Source of the DNA: Olivibacter sp036959255
GTDB lineage: Bacteria; Bacteroidota; Bacteroidia; Sphingobacteriales; Sphingobacteriaceae
Assembly (NCBI RefSeq): GCF_036959255.1
Contig: NZ_JAWMTI010000003.1
Coordinates: 620,001 to 684,000 of the forward strand
Length of the DNA stretch: 64,000 bases
Direction of reading: 5' to 3'
The notes beneath the pieces were generated by a model. That model was given only the letters and a program-made list of their open reading frames with translations, did not search any database and was not told the DNA's origin. Of this stretch, positions 25,202 through 33,588 are shown one piece after another. A program made the translations under genes and the position numbers. Each line of letters starts with the position of its first letter. Position 1 is the first letter of the stretch.

Positions 25202-26674
25202 ATGAAGAAGATTTTTTATACGCTATGTTCCCTTGCATTTTTGCTAAGTGGATGTCATGACAGCTTGTTAAACCCTGTTCCTGAATCTGTTTTAACGGAG
25301 AAAAATTATTACAATACCGCTAATGATATTGATCTAGCCGTGTTGGGAATCTATAACCGGTTACAAACGAGAAAACCAACTGACTATCAAATCTTAGAAG
25401 TACCAACGGATAATCTATACTTGTCGGCCAACACGTTGATCGAGGGCACACCCGAAATGGATATGTTATCTGTTAATGCCACCAACCCCTTAATAGCTAC
25501 CTTTTGGGAGGCAAGCTATAACGGTATTTTCCGAGCGAATGCTGTACTAAACAATTTGGAGAAACCGACAGATTATGCCGAAGGTCAGAAAGAACAGTTT
25601 GAGGGAGAAGCTAAATTTATGCGCGCTTTATTTTATTTTGATCTGGTTCGGTTGTTTGGCGATGTACCTAAGGTAACAAGCATTTTATCTGTTGAAGAGG
25701 CTGCAGGTATTGGTAGAAGTGCTGAAGATGAAATTTTCGCGTTGATTATTGAAGACCTTGAACGGGCGGCTGAAGTACTCCCCATGAAAAGTGCTATTGA
25801 CAACGGAAGAGCCAATAAAGCCGCAGCTATCGGTTTATTAATAAAGGTTTATGTTTATCGACAAGATTGGGATCTCGCCAAAACGCAGTTGGATCGTTTC
25901 TTTAATGAAGTAGGTTCGTCTTTTAGCTTAGTAAACGATTTTAGTTCTTTATGGAAAACCGCGACCGAAAACAATACGGAAATACTACTTTCGCTTACCT
26001 ATATTGACGGTTCGAATGGTCATAATTTATCCACAGCCTTTCTGCCAAATTCAGGCGTTATCGGCATAGCCTCGCGTGGAAACGAAATTGCATTACCCTC
26101 CTGGAGCCTACACAAAAACTATGTGGAAGGTGATACGCGTAAAAGTCCGACCATTACTGAATGGTGGATCCCGCCAAACACACCGAATGTACCTCCTATC
26201 TGGTATCCCTATGTCAATAAATATGCGATTCCACATACTCAAGGACAATCCGGACTTGATCTGCCGGTTTTGCGTTATGCCGATATTCTGCTGATGCATG
26301 CCGAAGTGCTGTATCATCTTGGACAACATCAGGAAGCTTTGAATGCACTGAACAGAATCCGAGAAAGGGCTTTTGGAAATGGCGATCACAACTATACGAT
26401 CGCTTCGATTACAAATACGCAGGACTTTCTCCATGTATTATTTCTAGAGAGACGACTCGAATTCGCTTATGAAAATGAGCGGTGGTTTGACCTGGTAAGA
26501 TCGGGAAAATTTGAAGAAGTAATGAAAGAAGAAGAGCGCTTATTTAATTACGCGAATCAGACACCGGTCAAAGTGACACTTAAGCCACAGGCCTATATGA
26601 AACGTTTTCCTATTCCCCAACGTCAGATTGATCAATCGGCTGCGGGTATTCTCGTTCAAAATGAGGGATATTAA
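25202..26674 (+). CDS. SusD/RagB-family glycan-binding lipoprotein
   Basis: 490-residue surface lipoprotein that caps the SusC channel upstream. The ATG at 25202 is preferred over an in-frame ATG at 25184 because it starts directly with the signal peptide (MKKIFYTL) and does not overlap SusC. The lipobox ends at Cys18 (LLSGC). Family segments include KFMRALFYFDLVRLFGDVP (residues about 140-160) and the C-terminal LERRLEFAYENERWFDLVR. The stop codon is followed with no gap by the ATG of the Nramp-like gene, so the binding protein and that membrane protein are tightly coupled. Confidence 0.95.
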   Translation: MKKIFYTLCSLAFLLSGCHDSLLNPVPESVLTEKNYYNTANDIDLAVLGIYNRLQTRKPTDYQILEVPTDNLYLSANTLIEGTPEMDMLSVNATNPLIATFWEASYNGIFRANAVLNNLEKPTDYAEGQKEQFEGEAKFMRALFYFDLVRLFGDVPKVTSILSVEEAAGIGRSAEDEIFALIIEDLERAAEVLPMKSAIDNGRANKAAAIGLLIKVYVYRQDWDLAKTQLDRFFNEVGSSFSLVNDFSSLWKTATENNTEILLSLTYIDGSNGHNLSTAFLPNSGVIGIASRGNEIALPSWSLHKNYVEGDTRKSPTITEWWIPPNTPNVPPIWYPYVNKYAIPHTQGQSGLDLPVLRYADILLMHAEVLYHLGQHQEALNALNRIRERAFGNGDHNYTIASITNTQDFLHVLFLERRLEFAYENERWFDLVRSGKFEEVMKEEERLFNYANQTPVKVTLKPQAYMKRFPIPQRQIDQSAAGILVQNEGY

Positions 26675-27952
26675 ATGAAAGACACACGACAAGAAATGGC
26701 AGACCAAGAAATCGGCCCAAGTTCCACAATTTACCCTAAACGTAAACCAACTATGCCGTATTTCAAGCATTGGCTTGCTTCTTTGGGACCTGGTATTATT
26801 ACAGCAGCACTTGTATTCGGTCCGAGCAAAATGACAATTACCTCAAAGCTAGGAGCAGACTACGGGTTCTCCTTACTTTGGATTGTGATTTTCGCCATTT
26901 TTTTTATGGCCATATTTACCCATATGGGCGCCCGGATCGGTCTCGCTACCCCCGAATCACTGCTCTGTGTAATCCGTAAAAAATGGGGCAAAATTTCAGC
27001 CATAATCATTGGTTTAGGTTTATTTTTAGTAGCCACATCCTTCCAAGCCGGAAACGCAATCGGTGTAGGAATTTCCATAGCGGAAATCAATAACAGTTCT
27101 GTTCCCATGTGGATTATACTTTTTAATGTCATTGGAATTGCGCTGTTATTTTTTCGGGGTTTTTATAAAATATTGGAAAGATTGATGATTTTATTGATTG
27201 CCTTAATGCTCTTTTCGTTTATCGTTACTTTATTTTTTATTAAACCTTCCTTTTCGGACATGATCATAGGGTTCATTCCCTCGCTTCCCAAAGGCTCCAT
27301 CAGCCTCGTTATCGCATTCTTTGCTTCTTGTTTTTCCATTGTTGGTGCATTTTACCAATCGTATTTAGTGCAAGAACGGAAAAAGAACAAATCTTCCGCT
27401 GACAGCCATCGAAACGGAAGTATTACCGGTATTATTATGTTGGGATTGATGAGCATCATGGTGATGATCTGCGCAGCCGCCGTTCTGCATGTGCAAAAGT
27501 TACCCGTAAATAATGCGTCTGACATGGCCCGAGCGCTCGAACCCCTCTTTGGAAAGTATGCATCCACCTTATTTTTAGTGGGACTTTTTGGTGCGTCCTT
27601 CTCTTCCTTAATTGGAAATGCCACATTGGGCGGCACCCTGATTGCAGATGCTTTCGGATTTGATTATCAATTGGATGCTAAAGCGGTACGTTTTTTCATC
27701 GCCTTGGTTATGCTTTTTGGCAGTGCCATTGCCATTGTTTTTGGTAAGCTACCCTTAGAGCTCATCGTTTTTGCGCAAAGCGTAACGATATTTCTTGTAC
27801 CCTTCATTGGCATTGCTATGTTCGTCATCTCTAATGATACCCGCATCATGGGGAATTTCGCCAACACAAGACTGATCAATTTTTTTGCCGCTATAGGTTT
27901 AATCGTATTAATTATACTGGCTATCAGCAATGCCAATGAATTATTTTTTTAA
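26675..27952 (+). CDS. Nramp-like inner-membrane transporter lacking the metal-binding motifs
   Basis: 425-residue polytopic protein of the Nramp (SLC11) family with about 11 membrane segments. The first segment shows the family's GPGIITAA start, but where metal transporters have DPGN this protein has GPSK (residues 49-52). In segment 6 the MPH metal-binding motif is also absent: the region reads IVGAFYQSYLVQE. The Asp, Asn, Met and His that bind Mn or Fe are therefore not visible. Known Nramp proteins are proton-coupled Mn/Fe transporters of the LeuT fold. Here the context is a glycan operon (start adjacent to the SusD stop, enzymes downstream), so transport of an organic product is a reasonable alternative. 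The family is clear, the substrate unknown. Confidence 0.8.
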   Translation: MKDTRQEMADQEIGPSSTIYPKRKPTMPYFKHWLASLGPGIITAALVFGPSKMTITSKLGADYGFSLLWIVIFAIFFMAIFTHMGARIGLATPESLLCVIRKKWGKISAIIIGLGLFLVATSFQAGNAIGVGISIAEINNSSVPMWIILFNVIGIALLFFRGFYKILERLMILLIALMLFSFIVTLFFIKPSFSDMIIGFIPSLPKGSISLVIAFFASCFSIVGAFYQSYLVQERKKNKSSADSHRNGSITGIIMLGLMSIMVMICAAAVLHVQKLPVNNASDMARALEPLFGKYASTLFLVGLFGASFSSLIGNATLGGTLIADAFGFDYQLDAKAVRFFIALVMLFGSAIAIVFGKLPLELIVFAQSVTIFLVPFIGIAMFVISNDTRIMGNFANTRLINFFAAIGLIVLIILAISNANELFF

Positions 27953-27957
27953 CTAAA

Positions 27958-28980
27958 ATGATGATGCAGAATTTAGAATTATTAGAACAAAAGATGTACA
28001 AACCCTCCGCTTCCTTAATAGCAGACATGTCCCAAATAGATGGCGATATTATGATTTTAGGTGCGGGGGGAAAAATGGGACCAAGCATGGCAAAAGTAGC
28101 CCATGAAGCGTCCAAACTGGCTGGCAAAAACCGAAAGGTAATTGCAGTATCAAGATTTTCAGATGAGACAGCAAGGGATTTGCTTCAAACCAGTGGCGTC
28201 GAAACCATTGCAGCCGACCTTTTAAACGAGGATCAACTACAGTCACTTCCGGATGTCAAACACATCATTTATCTTGTGGGACAGAAATTCGGTACAACAG
28301 GCAAAGAGCCATTTACCTGGGCGATGAACACCTATTTACCTGGTAGAATAGCCGAACGTTTCAAAAATTCGCGCATAGTTGTATTCTCCACCGGAAATGT
28401 TTATCCTTTGTCATTGATAAACGCAGGGGGATGTTCAGAAGAACAGGCACCGGAGCCCATTGGAGAATATGGACAGTCGTGCCTTGGGCGAGAACGGATA
28501 TTTCAATTTTTCGCTGAGAAGTATCAAATTCCCACGTTAATTTACCGTCTCAATTATGCTGTTGATTTACGATACGGTGTTCTGCTGGAGATCGCAAAAA
28601 CGGTGATGGAAGACAAACCCATTGATCTCCGTATGGGGAATGTGAACGTTATTTGGCAAGGCGATGCTAATGAGATTGCCCTGCGATCTTTATTACACTG
28701 TACCGTGCCCACTAAAATTCTAAATGTCACGGGACCAGAAACTGTTTCAATTCAATGGTTAGCAAACCAGTTCGGTAATTTACTGAGCAAAGTGCCCCGG
28801 TTTATTAACGAAACGCAGCCAACGGCCCTCCTTAGCAATGCAGCAGCGGCCCATCGGCTATTCGGTTATCCAAAAGTGACTTTAAAAGAGATGATTGAGA
28901 TCACAGCGAGTTGGTTGAGTCAGGGTGGAAAAACCATTGAGAAGCCAACACATTTTCAAGAAAGACAAGGCCGATTTTAA
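27958..28980 (+). CDS. extended SDR-like NAD(P)-binding protein (epimerase/dehydratase type)
   Basis: 340-residue cytoplasmic protein with a Rossmann fold of the NAD-dependent epimerase/dehydratase family. The dinucleotide motif is GAGGKMG (Gly35, Gly37, Gly38, Gly41). The conserved strand before the catalytic segment reads VVFSTGNVYP. The active-site motif YxxxK is not intact: it reads Tyr171-Gly-Gln-Ser-Cys175, so the lysine position holds cysteine. The enzyme may thus use another proton relay, or may bind rather than reduce its substrate. It lies 5 bp after the Nramp-like gene and 22 bp before the DapA-like gene. The reaction is unknown; oxidation or epimerisation of a sugar derivative is an inference from context. 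Confidence 0.75.
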   Translation: MMMQNLELLEQKMYKPSASLIADMSQIDGDIMILGAGGKMGPSMAKVAHEASKLAGKNRKVIAVSRFSDETARDLLQTSGVETIAADLLNEDQLQSLPDVKHIIYLVGQKFGTTGKEPFTWAMNTYLPGRIAERFKNSRIVVFSTGNVYPLSLINAGGCSEEQAPEPIGEYGQSCLGRERIFQFFAEKYQIPTLIYRLNYAVDLRYGVLLEIAKTVMEDKPIDLRMGNVNVIWQGDANEIALRSLLHCTVPTKILNVTGPETVSIQWLANQFGNLLSKVPRFINETQPTALLSNAAAAHRLFGYPKVTLKEMIEITASWLSQGGKTIEKPTHFQERQGRF

Positions 28981-29002
28981 AACGGGTATAAAAACATCAG
29001 TT

Positions 29003-30067
29003 ATGAGTTTTCAACATTTATCAGCAGCCAAAAAATCACTTTTACAAACGGGCACTGTCATTCCTGCGCATCCCCTCGCGTTGAATGAAGATAGAACCTT
29101 GAATGAATTCCATCAACGCCAATTGACGCGATACTATATCGCATCAGGTGCGGGTGGAATAGCCATAGGCGTACATAGTACGCAATTTGCAATACGATCG
29201 CCACAAGTCAATTTATATGAAAAAGTGTTAGCGATCGCTGCGGAAGAAATTGAGCGTAACCAGCCCCCTCACCCTTTTTTAAAGATAGCCGGAATCTGTG
29301 GACATACCAAACAGGCGATCAAGGAAGCACAGTTAGCCAATCAATATGGCTATGATTTAGGTTTGCTGAGTCTCGGTGGATTAAACGATTGGGATGAAGA
29401 ACAAATTCTAGAACATGTAAGGGAGGTGGCGAAAATAACACCCCTTATCGGTTTTTACTTACAACCGAGCGTAGGTGGTCGCATATTTAGTTATGATTTC
29501 TGGTCGAAATTTGTTGAAATCGAATCGATCGAGGCTATTAAGATCGCCCCATTCAACCGATATCAAACCTTAGATGTGGTACGCGCACTCTGTTATTCGA
29601 GTCGTAGAGACGAAATTGCACTGTACACAGGGAATGACGATAATATCGTTGCCGATTTATTAACCTCTTATACATTCCATGTTAATGGCAAGCTGGTCAA
29701 AAAAGATTTCGTAGGAGGCTTGTTAGGGCATTGGGCTGTTTTCACAAGCAAGGCTGTTGCTTTGCTGGAGGAAATAAAAAAGTGCAAACAGGCCGACTTC
29801 GCAGGTGTCTCTACCTTGCTTTCCAAAGGCATACAGATTACCGATATGAATGCAGTGATATTCGATGCGGCACATCATTTCAAAGGTTGTATCCCTGGAA
29901 TACATGAAGTACTACGAAGACAGGGTCTTTTATCGGGCCGCTGGTGTCTGGACCGCGATGAAGACCTTTCGATTGGACAAATGGAAGAAATTGATCGCAT
30001 TTTTAAGGTCTATCCCGATTTAGTGGACCATGCATTCACTCAAGATTTCCTCGCCAAAGACATGTAA
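29003..30067 (+). CDS. DapA/NanA-superfamily lyase-like protein, divergent
   Basis: 354-residue TIM-barrel protein of the dihydrodipicolinate synthase / N-acetylneuraminate lyase family, about 55 residues longer than usual. The ATG at 29003 was chosen because an upstream in-frame start would overlap the SDR gene by 56 bp. The Schiff-base lysine is Lys180 (EAIKIAPFN) and the partner tyrosine is Tyr152 (IGFYLQP), 28 residues apart as in E. coli DapA. The usual GTTGE motif is missing: the equivalent strand reads GVHSTQF. Family members cleave or form 2-keto acids using pyruvate. Here the substrate pocket must differ, and a 2-keto-3-deoxy-acid aldolase role is inference. Confidence 0.75.
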   Translation: MSFQHLSAAKKSLLQTGTVIPAHPLALNEDRTLNEFHQRQLTRYYIASGAGGIAIGVHSTQFAIRSPQVNLYEKVLAIAAEEIERNQPPHPFLKIAGICGHTKQAIKEAQLANQYGYDLGLLSLGGLNDWDEEQILEHVREVAKITPLIGFYLQPSVGGRIFSYDFWSKFVEIESIEAIKIAPFNRYQTLDVVRALCYSSRRDEIALYTGNDDNIVADLLTSYTFHVNGKLVKKDFVGGLLGHWAVFTSKAVALLEEIKKCKQADFAGVSTLLSKGIQITDMNAVIFDAAHHFKGCIPGIHEVLRRQGLLSGRWCLDRDEDLSIGQMEEIDRIFKVYPDLVDHAFTQDFLAKDM

Positions 30068-30068
30068 A

Positions 30069-31358
30069 ATGGAAAAAGATAAAACGATACAGATCGTCGA
30101 AACTGATAGTGCTTTTGAAATTGAGAAGCTTATTCGTCCCTTTGGCTTTAAAGGGGCTTACCTTACCGAATTATGGCAAATAATCACCAAACTAAGGGCT
30201 TCTTCCGGGTTGGAAAGTATTGGTCTTTCCAATCAAAGTATTCTATATGGAGATGCCGACCTGTTCATTAAGTATAGTGAAACAAAGGGTAATGCATTTA
30301 TGTATGCCTTGACAAATAGCGCCTTAAATCTAGTTAAAGAAACACCTTTTACGCATCCCATTTCTTTACTGGAAAAGATGCTCCCCGCTCTAATTTCAAG
30401 TGGAAAATCCATTACCAATAAACAAAATCTGCATCTTAATTTCGTACTAAATTCTTATGTAAGCATTGACCATGCAGCTTGGTTATTATTTGCTGCAGAA
30501 CATGGACTTAAAACTTTTGACGCGCTTATCCCAGCACCGTATAAATCGGCATTATCCGCCAAAAGCGATCGATTAGCGGTCATGTTTCAAATACCCTATG
30601 GTATGCCGTTGGAACAAATTAAAGAAGCCGCTCAATCCGGATACTTTGTTTTCAAAATCAAAACCGGTTATCCGGGCGATCAGCATACCATGTTATTACA
30701 CGATCAAGAACGATTAACACAAATTCACCAAACACTCCAGCACTACCGTACTCCACATACGAAGAACGGCAAAGTACTTTATACGATGGACGCAAATGGA
30801 CGATATGAAAAAAAAGAAACGCTTTTAAAGTACTTGCAACATGCTGAATCTATTGGTGCTTCCGAGCAAATATTATTGTACGAAGAACCGCTTATGGAAT
30901 CAAATGAGGAAGACATTTCCGATGTGCCCATACGAATTGGTGCTGACGAAAGCGTTCATGATGAACAGGGGGCAATTGTTGCTATACAGAAAGGATATCG
31001 GGCTATTATATTAAAGGGAATTGCAAAAACGCTTAGCATGTCAATAAAAATTGCAAAAGCTGCCTGGGAAAAAGGTATTCCCTGCTCTTGTTCTGATTTA
31101 ACGGTTAACCCAATTCTTGTAGACTGGCATAAAAACCTGGCGTGTAGGGTGCTTCCTTTCCCTGATATAGGCATGGGGCTGATCGAAACCAATGGGGATG
31201 TGAATTATATTAATTGGAAAAGGATGTGCACCTATCATCCTAAGAATAACGCGAACTGGACGAAAATCAAGCAGGGCGTGTTTTATTTAAATGAAGATTT
31301 CTATGCGACAAGTGGTGGTATTTTTGAAAGCGCTGAACATTATAGTTCTCTGCTTTGA
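30069..31358 (+). CDS. enolase-superfamily enzyme (muconate-lactonising/epimerase-like subgroup)
   Basis: 429-residue protein of the enolase superfamily. The ATG at 30069, one base after the previous stop, avoids overlap. The capping domain covers about residues 1-150 and the barrel follows. The second strand shows Lys196-Ile-Lys198 (KIK). Metal ligands are Asp241 (TMDANG), Glu272 (YEEPL) and Asp293 (GADES). A lysine, Lys316 (IILKGIAKT), occupies strand six instead of the His-Asp pair of mandelate racemase and most sugar-acid dehydratases. This two-lysine layout is typical of the muconate-lactonising / dipeptide-epimerase subgroup. The superfamily abstracts a proton next to a carboxylate, so the substrate should be an acid. 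The precise reaction is unknown. Confidence 0.8.
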   Translation: MEKDKTIQIVETDSAFEIEKLIRPFGFKGAYLTELWQIITKLRASSGLESIGLSNQSILYGDADLFIKYSETKGNAFMYALTNSALNLVKETPFTHPISLLEKMLPALISSGKSITNKQNLHLNFVLNSYVSIDHAAWLLFAAEHGLKTFDALIPAPYKSALSAKSDRLAVMFQIPYGMPLEQIKEAAQSGYFVFKIKTGYPGDQHTMLLHDQERLTQIHQTLQHYRTPHTKNGKVLYTMDANGRYEKKETLLKYLQHAESIGASEQILLYEEPLMESNEEDISDVPIRIGADESVHDEQGAIVAIQKGYRAIILKGIAKTLSMSIKIAKAAWEKGIPCSCSDLTVNPILVDWHKNLACRVLPFPDIGMGLIETNGDVNYINWKRMCTYHPKNNANWTKIKQGVFYLNEDFYATSGGIFESAEHYSSLL

Positions 31359-31409
31359 CGCACGCTTTACGTATACATCTCACTAAACGTTCAAATAACA
31401 ACTTGACAT

Positions 31410-32789
31410 ATGGAAAAGCAAACATCCAGAAGATCTTTCCTAAAAGACACAGCTACCTTAGCAACCGCAGCCGGGCTGATGAATCTATCAATCCCCTCGC
31501 TGGCTAATACCCAAAAAGTAAAAATGGGCTTTATTGGTATCGGAAACAGAGGAACACAACTGTTACGTAGCTTTATGAAGCAAGCAAATTGCGAAGTTGT
31601 CGCACTCTGCGATATTTATGAGCCATACCTAAGTCGAGATGACAATCGAGTTAATCAACGTTTTAAAGAAGAAAACGGTGCCAGAATACCGCAAATGGGC
31701 GAGCAATTCCCTTCGCAGGTGAAGCGTTATAAACAATATAAAGATCTATTGGCAGACAAAAATGTGGACGCCGTGTGTATTGCTACACCTGATCATTGGC
31801 ATGCCCTGCAAACCATCGACGCTATCAAGGCAGGAAAAGATGTTTATATCGAAAAACCTTTAGGTATGACGGTTTATGAAGGGCAGAAAATGCTAGAAGT
31901 ACAAAGACAGAGCGATCGGATCGTCAGTGTCGGTCTACATCGTAGAGCCTCTATCGTGCATCAAAAAGCAGCCGAAATTATTCAATCGGGTCGTTTGGGT
32001 AAAATTACCTTAACGCGTTCTTATACTTTTAATAATTTATTTCCTCTGGGCATCGGGAAACAAAAACCGGAAACTCCGCCAGTTGATTTTGACTGGGATT
32101 TATGGCTTGGCCCCCGAGCCTACCGGCCTTACCAATATAACATTGCACCTTATAAATTCAGATGGTGGAGTGATTATTCAAGTCAAATGGCCAATTGGGG
32201 TGTACATTATGCAGACCTGATGCGCTGGATGTTAGGAGAAACCACCCCTATTGCCGTTTCAGCCATGGGAGGTAATTTTGTGATTGATGATGATCGCACC
32301 ATTCCGGACACCATGCAGATCTGTTTTGAACTTTCAAAAGGCACGCTGGCTGTTTTAGGTATTTATGAGGGGTCTAGCGGCAGACCCTTTCCTTATGGCG
32401 AACTGGAGTTCAGAGGAACCAATGGAACCATGTATATCAGTGATCGAGGCTATCGGATTTATCATACCACCGAGGGACAATTTCAGAAATGGGATCATTA
32501 CCTGGAAGATGAGTCATTTGACTTAACACAAGCGAATCTTCCGAAGGGGTATTCATTAGATATTACCGAAAACATGGTAATCGATTTTCTACATAGTGTG
32601 CAAACCAGAAAAGAGCCTTGCTGCCCGCTACAGGAAGGGCATTATTCGACGGTATTTGCACACTTGGCTAATATCGCATTGGAAAAGAAGCAACAATTAA
32701 CCTGGGATCCGCAAAAGGAAGTCTTCACGAATCATGAAGAAGCGAATGAGCGCCTGCATTACGCTTATAGAAACCCTTATCGTCTTTAA
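31410..32789 (+). CDS. Gfo/Idh/MocA-family oxidoreductase with twin-arginine signal
   Basis: 459-residue NAD(P)-dependent oxidoreductase. It starts with a twin-arginine signal (SRRSFLKD, then an Ala-rich stretch, residues 6-33), so the folded cofactor-bound enzyme is probably exported to the periplasm. The Rossmann motif reads GFIGIGNRG near residues 39-47, followed by ATPDHWH and the EKPLG motif that supplies the catalytic lysine region. The C-terminal alpha/beta domain contains NWGVHYADLMRW with the conserved His. It follows the enolase-like gene by 51 bp. Such proteins oxidise sugar hydroxyls, and some act as NAD-dependent glycosidases (GH109); that activity cannot be tested here. Two more paralogues lie in the opposite arm. 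Confidence 0.85.
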   Translation: MEKQTSRRSFLKDTATLATAAGLMNLSIPSLANTQKVKMGFIGIGNRGTQLLRSFMKQANCEVVALCDIYEPYLSRDDNRVNQRFKEENGARIPQMGEQFPSQVKRYKQYKDLLADKNVDAVCIATPDHWHALQTIDAIKAGKDVYIEKPLGMTVYEGQKMLEVQRQSDRIVSVGLHRRASIVHQKAAEIIQSGRLGKITLTRSYTFNNLFPLGIGKQKPETPPVDFDWDLWLGPRAYRPYQYNIAPYKFRWWSDYSSQMANWGVHYADLMRWMLGETTPIAVSAMGGNFVIDDDRTIPDTMQICFELSKGTLAVLGIYEGSSGRPFPYGELEFRGTNGTMYISDRGYRIYHTTEGQFQKWDHYLEDESFDLTQANLPKGYSLDITENMVIDFLHSVQTRKEPCCPLQEGHYSTVFAHLANIALEKKQQLTWDPQKEVFTNHEEANERLHYAYRNPYRL

Positions 32790-32814
32790 CCTTCATAATT
32801 ATAAGATCGCGATT

Positions 32815-33588
32815 ATGAAAAAAGAAATTATAGCTTCCCGTCGTTCATTTCTTAAGAAAGCGTCTTTGAGCATGCTGGCAACGTTATCTATGGGCGATAC
32901 GTTGAGCAAAGTAAATCGACTGATCGATAACCCACCTCGTATTCAACTTCAAAGAGACGATATCATACTTTTTCAAGGGGATTCGATTACCGATGCCGGA
33001 AGAAAACGAAACGATCACTCCATGCATAATCCCTTGGCACTCGGATCGGGATATGCATTCTTAGTTGCATCTCAACTTCAATTTAATCATCCTGATAAAC
33101 CATTCGTTTTCTACAACCGCGGAGTAAGTGGTAATAAGGCATATCAATTAGCCGAAAGATGGGATGAGGACTGCCTAAAATTAAAGCCAAGTGTACTAAG
33201 CATATTGGTAGGTATTAATGATTTCTGGCATACGAAAACCAAAGGCTATGCAGGGACTGCCCATGATTTTGGTAAATCCTATGAACAACTTTTAGAAGCA
33301 ACCAAAGCCCACTTACCGAAAGTCAAATTAATTATCGGCGAGCCCTGGTATCAGCCCGGTTTTAAAGGAAGTGCCTATGAAGTTCAGTATCCTGAATTTA
33401 CTCACTATCAATCCATTGTAAAAGAATTGGCTCAACAATTTAAGGCCTCTTTTATACCCTATCAATCGATATTTAATGAAGCGCGTAAGATTGCCCCTGC
33501 TAGTCATTGGTCTTGGGATGGGGTGCATCCTACCGCGGCAGGGGCCCAATTAATGGCGCATGCTTGGCAAAAAACGATTGAAATATGA
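32815..33588 (+). CDS. SGNH/GDSL-family esterase, exported
   Basis: 257-residue SGNH hydrolase, probably a carbohydrate O-acetylesterase. The ATG at 32815 is used because it starts a twin-arginine-like signal (SRRSFLKKA); an upstream in-frame start overlaps the previous gene. The catalytic Ser57 lies in FQGDSITD (block I). RGVSGN supplies the block II Gly, VGIND the block III Asn, and Asp235 and His238 (WDGVHP) complete the triad in block V. The stop overlaps the start of the PQQ-dehydrogenase gene (ATGA). In a glycan locus it would remove acetyl groups that block oxidation or hydrolysis; this role is inferred. Confidence 0.88.
   Translation: MKKEIIASRRSFLKKASLSMLATLSMGDTLSKVNRLIDNPPRIQLQRDDIILFQGDSITDAGRKRNDHSMHNPLALGSGYAFLVASQLQFNHPDKPFVFYNRGVSGNKAYQLAERWDEDCLKLKPSVLSILVGINDFWHTKTKGYAGTAHDFGKSYEQLLEATKAHLPKVKLIIGEPWYQPGFKGSAYEVQYPEFTHYQSIVKELAQQFKASFIPYQSIFNEARKIAPASHWSWDGVHPTAAGAQLMAHAWQKTIEI

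Noticed and set aside
28925..29002. Upstream in-frame start for the DapA-like protein
   Set aside because: It would overlap the SDR gene by 56 bp and add 26 residues unlike the family; the ATG at 29003 fits better.
31374..31387. TTTACGTATACATC in the gap before the 31410 gene as a further LacI-type site
   Set aside because: Only the central TACGTA fits; the flanking bases do not match the other four sites and the element is not palindromic beyond the core.
31410..32789. Assignment of the Gfo/Idh/MocA protein as a GH109 glycosidase
   Set aside because: GH109 enzymes share this fold and export signal, but no feature visible here separates them from ordinary oxidoreductases.
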